Shown here: positions 50,643-54,897 of the stretch, one piece after another
Position numbering within the stretch: position 1 is the stretch's first letter
Layout: each line of letters starts with the position of its first letter
Assembly (NCBI GenBank): GCA_012519885.1
Contig: JAAYPI010000007.1
Location: 1-54,897, forward strand
Length of the DNA stretch: 54,897 nucleotides
Source of the DNA: Bacteroidales bacterium
Lineage (GTDB): Bacteria; Bacteroidota; Bacteroidia; Bacteroidales; Paludibacteraceae
Reading direction: 5' to 3'
Position numbers and translations under genes: made by a program
Notes under the pieces: model-generated
What the model was told of the DNA's origin: nothing
Databases searched by the model: none
The model's input: the letters and a program-made list of their open reading frames with translations, nothing else

Positions 50643-51692
50643 ATGAACAAAGAAACTGAAAAAATGTCTTTTTTCGACCGTTACCTCTCCATTTGGGTAG
50701 CAATCTGTATTGTGGTTGGTATTGCTATCGGCAAATTGTTACCAATAGTACCCGAAACCTTAGGTCAATTAGAGTACGCCAATGTGTCTATTCCCATTGC
50801 TGTGCTTATTTGGATAATGATTTTTCCGATGATGCTCAAAATTGACTTTAAAAGTGTGGTAGATGCAGTCAAAATGCCCAAAGGTCTTACCATTACCTTG
50901 GTGGTAAACTGGCTCATCAAACCATTTACTATGTTTGGTATTGCTTGGTTGTTTTTTATGGTTATTTATTCGCTATGGATTCCCGAAGACCTTGCAAAAG
51001 AGTACCTTGCAGGTGCGGTATTGCTTGGTGCAGCTCCGTGTACGGCAATAGTGTTTGTGTGGAGTCATTTAACCAAAGGGAATCCTGCTTACACCTTGGT
51101 ACAAGTAGCCATCAACGATTTAATCATTATTGTAGCATTTATTCCTATTGTAACGCTTTTATTAGGCGTTTCTGGTATCGTTATTCCGTGGAATACGCTC
51201 ATTATGTCGGTTTTATTGTTTGTAGTCATTCCCTTGGTGCTTGCTTATATCACACGCAATTGGGTTATCCGCAAAAAAGGTATCGCCTATTTTACTGATG
51301 TGTTTATCAAAAAGTTTTCTGCCACTACCATAAGTGGTTTATTGCTTACTTTGGTAATCATTTTTACATTTCAAGGGGATGTGATTTTGCAAAATCCTTT
51401 GTATATTTTATTGATTGCAGTACCTCTTATTATCCAAACATTCTTTATTTTCTTTGTGGCATATCGCTGGGCTAAAGCATGGAAACTACCGCACGATATT
51501 GCTGCTCCAGCATCACTTATTGGTGCTAGTAATTTCTTTGAACTATCGGTGGCAGTAGCCATTGTGTTGTTCGGATTGCAGTCGGGAGCTACTTTGGTAA
51601 CAGTAGTAGGCGTATTGGTAGAAGTTCCTGTAATGCTGGCATTGGTTAAAATTGCTAATAAAACAAAACATCAATTTCCAAGCAAGCAATAA
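50643..51692 (+). CDS. acr3: Acr3 family arsenite efflux transporter
   Basis: Inner-membrane carrier exporting arsenite. The 349 residues have about ten hydrophobic helices. Family motifs include MMLKIDFKSV near residue 62, LLGAAPCTAIVFVWSHLTKG near 127 (with the essential cysteine of Acr3), ALTLVQVAIND-like YTLVQVAINDLI near 152, and LIGASNFFELSVAVAI near 291. It is the Acr3 rather than the ArsB type and ends the arsR-arsC-acr3 operon. Confidence 0.94.
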   Translation: MNKETEKMSFFDRYLSIWVAICIVVGIAIGKLLPIVPETLGQLEYANVSIPIAVLIWIMIFPMMLKIDFKSVVDAVKMPKGLTITLVVNWLIKPFTMFGIAWLFFMVIYSLWIPEDLAKEYLAGAVLLGAAPCTAIVFVWSHLTKGNPAYTLVQVAINDLIIIVAFIPIVTLLLGVSGIVIPWNTLIMSVLLFVVIPLVLAYITRNWVIRKKGIAYFTDVFIKKFSATTISGLLLTLVIIFTFQGDVILQNPLYILLIAVPLIIQTFFIFFVAYRWAKAWKLPHDIAAPASLIGASNFFELSVAVAIVLFGLQSGATLVTVVGVLVEVPVMLALVKIANKTKHQFPSKQ

Positions 51693-51717
51693 AAAGAATA
51701 TCTTGCTATTTTTTTGT

Positions 51718-51725
51718 ACATTTGT
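51718..51725 (+). promoter_or_regulatory. -7 box for the giant activase gene
   Basis: TACATTTG matches TAnnTTTG, 17 bp before the first possible ATG (51743). No good -33 box is seen. Confidence 0.5.
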
Positions 51726-51742
51726 GGCGATTTTTGGAAAAT

Positions 51743-54700
51743 ATGCCATATCCACAAAAAAGGAAGATGACGTTAAGCAACAAAATTAATATAGGTATTG
51801 ATGCTGGTTCAACTACAGTAAAAGTGGTAGTAACTGATGAAAAGCATACTATTTTGTTCAAAGAGTATCGCCGTCATTTAGCCGATGTAGCAGGGGTTAT
51901 TTCTACTGTCTTAGGGTCTTTATTGCATACCTTAGGAGACAAGTCGGTTCACATAACCATTACCGGTTCGGCTGGTATGGGTATAGCTGAGCGTTGTAGT
52001 TTGCCTTTTGTGCAAGAAGTAGTGGCATCTTGCGAACTGATTCAAACCTTATACCCTACCGTAAAAACATTGGTTGATATAGGCGGAGAAGATTCTAAAA
52101 TGATATTTTTTTCGCCTAATCATGCTCCTGATATGCGTATGAATGGCAATTGTGCTGGAGGAACGGGTTCGTTTATCGACCAGATAGCAACGCTGCTTGG
52201 TATAGGTGTACACGAATTAGATGAATTGGCACAAGCTGCTACATCAGTCTATCCTATGGCTTCTCGGTGTGGTGTTTTTTCCAAAACAGATGTTCAAAAC
52301 CTGCTAAGTCGCAATGTGAGCAAACAAGATATTGCCTTATCCATATTTCATGCGGTATCGTTGCAAGTAATATCGTCTTTATCCAAAGGAAATGCCATAG
52401 AGGCTCCGTTATTTTTATCTGGTGGTCCGTTTGCTTTTATCCCTACCTTGAAAAAGGTGTTTATGCAACAGTTGTCAATCAATGAGGCACAAATAATTGA
52501 TTCAGAAAACAGACAATTCATACCTGCATGGGGTGCTGCAATTGAATCAAACCAACAAACATCCACACTGGCGTTATCTGCATTAATAAAAAAAATTGAA
52601 CAATCGAAACAACAGGTTTATACTTACAATCCAACAGCACTACCTCCTTTATTTTCAGATAATGAGCATTATTTGAGGTGGAAAAAAGAAAAAGAAAGTA
52701 GTTGTGTAATTGAAACCATTGATATAGCCAATGCAACTGAAGGGTGTTATATTGGAATTGATAGCGGTTCAACCACAACCAAGATTGTTGCCCTGGATGA
52801 AAAAAAACGGGTATTTTATCGGTTTTACGAACGCAATAGTGGAAGTTCGTTGGATACGGTACAAAAAGGCTTAAACTCATTGTTGCAACAAGCCAACGAA
52901 GCCAATAAAAATTTAATGGTCTTGGGAAGTTGTGTAACAGGCTATGGCGAAGATTTAGTAAAAAATGCTTTTCCCATAGGATTGGGAATGGTAGAAACCT
53001 TGGCTCATTTTACAGCTTCAATACATTTTAATCCCCACGTAAGTTTTATTTTAGATATCGGTGGACAAGACATGAAAGCCTGTTTTATAGAAAATGGTGC
53101 CATAAAACGTTTGGACATCAATGAGGCTTGTTCTTCGGGGTGTGGTTCGTTTATCGAAACATTTGCACATTCGTTGGGACATACCGCTGCCTCTTTTTCT
53201 GACTTGTGCTTGCAATCCAAACGCCCTTATGATTTGGGTACACGGTGTACCGTTTTTATGAACTCTAAAGTGAAACAAGCTTTACGCGAGGGTGCTCCAA
53301 TGGCTGACATAGCCGCTGGTTTAGGATATGCTGTTATTAAAAACTGCCTAAACAAGGTGTTAAAAATCAATGATTTCTCAACACTTGGCAAACACATCAT
53401 GGTGCAAGGTGGCACGTTTAGAAATATCGCCGTATTGCGTTCGCTAGAAATAGAAACTGGCAGCAATGTGATGATTACCAATATGCCTGAATTAATGGGG
53501 GCATTTGGTGCGGCTTTGTTTGCTCTGAAAAACAGAGAAAAACAACAAACAACTAACTTACAAGATTGCGTACAAATTCGTACCTATACCTGTCAAACAT
53601 TACTGTGTAAAGGGTGCGAAAATAATTGTTTGGTTACTCGGTATCAATTTGGCAAAGAAAGTAAGTTCTATGCTGGAAATAAATGCGAAAAAGTGTTTTC
53701 AAACAGAGGTAATGCTGATATAAAAGGGAAGAATGCGTTTGATTATAAATACCAACTTTTGTTTAATCGTCCTCAAGCTAAAAATCCTGTGTTGAAACTA
53801 GGTATTCCGCGTGCCTTGGGTATGTACGAAAATTATCCTTTTTGGCATGGCTTGTTTCATGCCTGTGGTATTGAGGTGGTATTGTCGGATACATCTACCT
53901 TAAAATTATATGAAAAAGGGGCTCACACAGTAATGGCTGATAATATTTGTTTCCCTGCAAAGTTAACCAACGGACATATCGTTAACTTGATGGAGAAAAA
54001 GCCTGATCGTATTTTCTTGCCATTTGTGGTGTACGAAAACCAATCGGATACGAAAACTCCAAACAGCTACAATTGCCCCATTGTAACAGCCTATTCGGAG
54101 GTCATACGTAGTGCTATCAATCCTATGTCTAGTAGCGGTATTCCATTTGATTCGCCAAGTGTAAATTTTAAGGATAAAAAACTGCTGAAACAAGCTTGTG
54201 ATAACTACTTATTGTCGATATTGCCTCATCTTACAAAAAAAGACTTGAAAAACGCCTTTGAATATGCGTTTAAGCAACAAGTAATTTTTGAACAAACCAT
54301 TACTGATTATTGCCAAACAATAGCAACAAAAGCTGATACTGAGAAGCGTTTTCTTGTGGTTTTAGGCTCGCGTCCCTACCATACCGACCCATTGGTGCAG
54401 CACAAAATTGCTGATGTGATTGCCGATTTTGGTGTGGATGTGATTACAGAAGATATTGCTAGGATGGCAGCCAAAAAACTGCCCAAAGTGCACATGGTAA
54501 TGCAATGGGCTTATACGAATAGAATATTAAAAGCTGCAACCTGGGTAGCCAATAAAGGTGAACATGTGCAGTATATGCAACTTACATCTTTTGGTTGCGG
54601 ACCCGATGCGTTTATCATTGATGAGGTAAATACATTATTGCAACAAGTAAGCAAAAACCCAACAATTCTGAAAATTGATGATATCAACAATATCGGTTCT

Positions 54701-54897
54701 ACGCGTTTGCGTATTCGCTCTGTGATAGAAAGTTTGGGTCTGTCAAGTCAAGCTGTTCAAAGCACAAGTACTGAAAACTCAAGTGTTCCATTTTTTGAAA
54801 AGAAAGATAGAAAACGTAAAATCTTACTCCCTTGGTTTGCCGATTTTTATTCGCCATTTATTCCGCCCATTTTTCATCGCTTAGGCTACGAAGCAGA
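51743..54897 (+). CDS. Giant acyl-CoA dehydratase activase (3' end outside window)
   Basis: The frame is open to the window end, giving about 1,050 residues of an expected roughly 1,400. Two activase (ASKHA ATPase) domains are fused: the first begins INIGIDAGSTTVK and has MNGNCAGGTGSFIDQ; the second begins YIGIDSGSTTTKIV near residue 335 and has NEACSSGCGSFIETFA, whose cysteines hold the bridging [4Fe-4S] cluster. A DUF2229-like domain with LGIPRALGMYENYPFWH and a cysteine-containing CKGCENNC segment follows, then the start of a dehydratase-like domain (LGSRPYHTDP). Such proteins activate 2-hydroxyacyl-CoA dehydratase-type enzymes by ATP-driven electron transfer; the partner is unknown. The ATG at 51767 is an alternative start. 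Confidence 0.88.
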   Translation, partial: MPYPQKRKMTLSNKINIGIDAGSTTVKVVVTDEKHTILFKEYRRHLADVAGVISTVLGSLLHTLGDKSVHITITGSAGMGIAERCSLPFVQEVVASCELIQTLYPTVKTLVDIGGEDSKMIFFSPNHAPDMRMNGNCAGGTGSFIDQIATLLGIGVHELDELAQAATSVYPMASRCGVFSKTDVQNLLSRNVSKQDIALSIFHAVSLQVISSLSKGNAIEAPLFLSGGPFAFIPTLKKVFMQQLSINEAQIIDSENRQFIPAWGAAIESNQQTSTLALSALIKKIEQSKQQVYTYNPTALPPLFSDNEHYLRWKKEKESSCVIETIDIANATEGCYIGIDSGSTTTKIVALDEKKRVFYRFYERNSGSSLDTVQKGLNSLLQQANEANKNLMVLGSCVTGYGEDLVKNAFPIGLGMVETLAHFTASIHFNPHVSFILDIGGQDMKACFIENGAIKRLDINEACSSGCGSFIETFAHSLGHTAASFSDLCLQSKRPYDLGTRCTVFMNSKVKQALREGAPMADIAAGLGYAVIKNCLNKVLKINDFSTLGKHIMVQGGTFRNIAVLRSLEIETGSNVMITNMPELMGAFGAALFALKNREKQQTTNLQDCVQIRTYTCQTLLCKGCENNCLVTRYQFGKESKFYAGNKCEKVFSNRGNADIKGKNAFDYKYQLLFNRPQAKNPVLKLGIPRALGMYENYPFWHGLFHACGIEVVLSDTSTLKLYEKGAHTVMADNICFPAKLTNGHIVNLMEKKPDRIFLPFVVYENQSDTKTPNSYNCPIVTAYSEVIRSAINPMSSSGIPFDSPSVNFKDKKLLKQACDNYLLSILPHLTKKDLKNAFEYAFKQQVIFEQTITDYCQTIATKADTEKRFLVVLGSRPYHTDPLVQHKIADVIADFGVDVITEDIARMAAKKLPKVHMVMQWAYTNRILKAATWVANKGEHVQYMQLTSFGCGPDAFIIDEVNTLLQQVSKNPTILKIDDINNIGSTRLRIRSVIESLGLSSQAVQSTSTENSSVPFFEKKDRKRKILLPWFADFYSPFIPPIFHRLGYEA

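Noticed and set aside
1-54897. CRISPR arrays, tRNA or rRNA genes, prophage structural genes
   Set aside because: No regularly spaced repeats, cloverleaf-like sequences, rRNA segments or phage proteins were recognised on reading the window.

Overview
The window is chromosomal DNA of an AT-rich, probably anaerobic member of the Bacteroidota, most likely order Bacteroidales. Evidence: many promoters carry the Bacteroidota -7 box TAnnTTTG; three secreted nucleases end in type IX secretion (T9SS) tails; there is a TonB-dependent receptor; the block dut / TPR protein / DUF4292 lipoprotein / EnvC-like protein is typical of the phylum; and a split biotin-dependent decarboxylase and a giant acyl-CoA dehydratase activase suggest fermentation. 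No rRNA, tRNA, CRISPR array or transposase was recognised.

Layout. 1-5.9 kb: phosphate regulon, pstS (partial)-pstC-pstA-pstB-phoU plus a PhoB/PhoR-like two-component system. 6.0-8.1 kb: biotin carrier protein and carboxyltransferase. 8.2-11.8 kb (minus): an EF-G paralogue and ychF. 11.9-15.5 kb: coiled-coil membrane protein, hemW, VanZ-like protein, dprA. 15.5-16.1 kb: a very AT-rich gap with DnaA-box-like repeats, then nadA. 17.0-20.2 kb: a restriction-modification island with a Dam-type and a beta-class methylase, a PD-ExK nuclease and two unknown proteins. 20.3-21.7 kb (minus): dtd, deoC. 21.9-26.3 kb: three tandem secreted endonuclease I paralogues. 26.4-32.4 kb (minus): spmAB fusion, ybeY, mnmG, two parS sites, apt, uvrC. 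32.6-39.7 kb: djlA-like, rnr, dut, TPR, DUF4292, EnvC-like. 40.1-42.4 kb: an AbiE toxin-antitoxin module between two 73-bp direct repeats that duplicate the start of the downstream CLC gene. 42.4-46.7 kb: CLC-F type transporter, FMN reductase, TonB receptor. 46.8-49.6 kb (minus): a second restriction-modification system with a controller protein. 49.8-51.7 kb: arsR-arsC-acr3. 51.7 kb to the end: a giant activase, cut by the window edge.

The most notable non-coding signals are: (i) two unlinked loci (about 10.55 kb plus strand, 15.5 kb minus strand) with the same architecture of Bacteroidota promoter, a near-identical block of about 30 nt and a terminator hairpin, a candidate small-RNA family; (ii) a perfect and a near-perfect parS site beside mnmG, which together with the AT-rich gap before nadA suggests the replication-origin region; (iii) the repeat-flanked AbiE insertion, whose toxin gene has an in-frame amber codon; and (iv) palindromic operators placed exactly on -7 boxes in front of the restriction controller gene and of arsR.

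All coordinates and motifs were read by eye. Functional names rest on remembered family motifs, with no database search.
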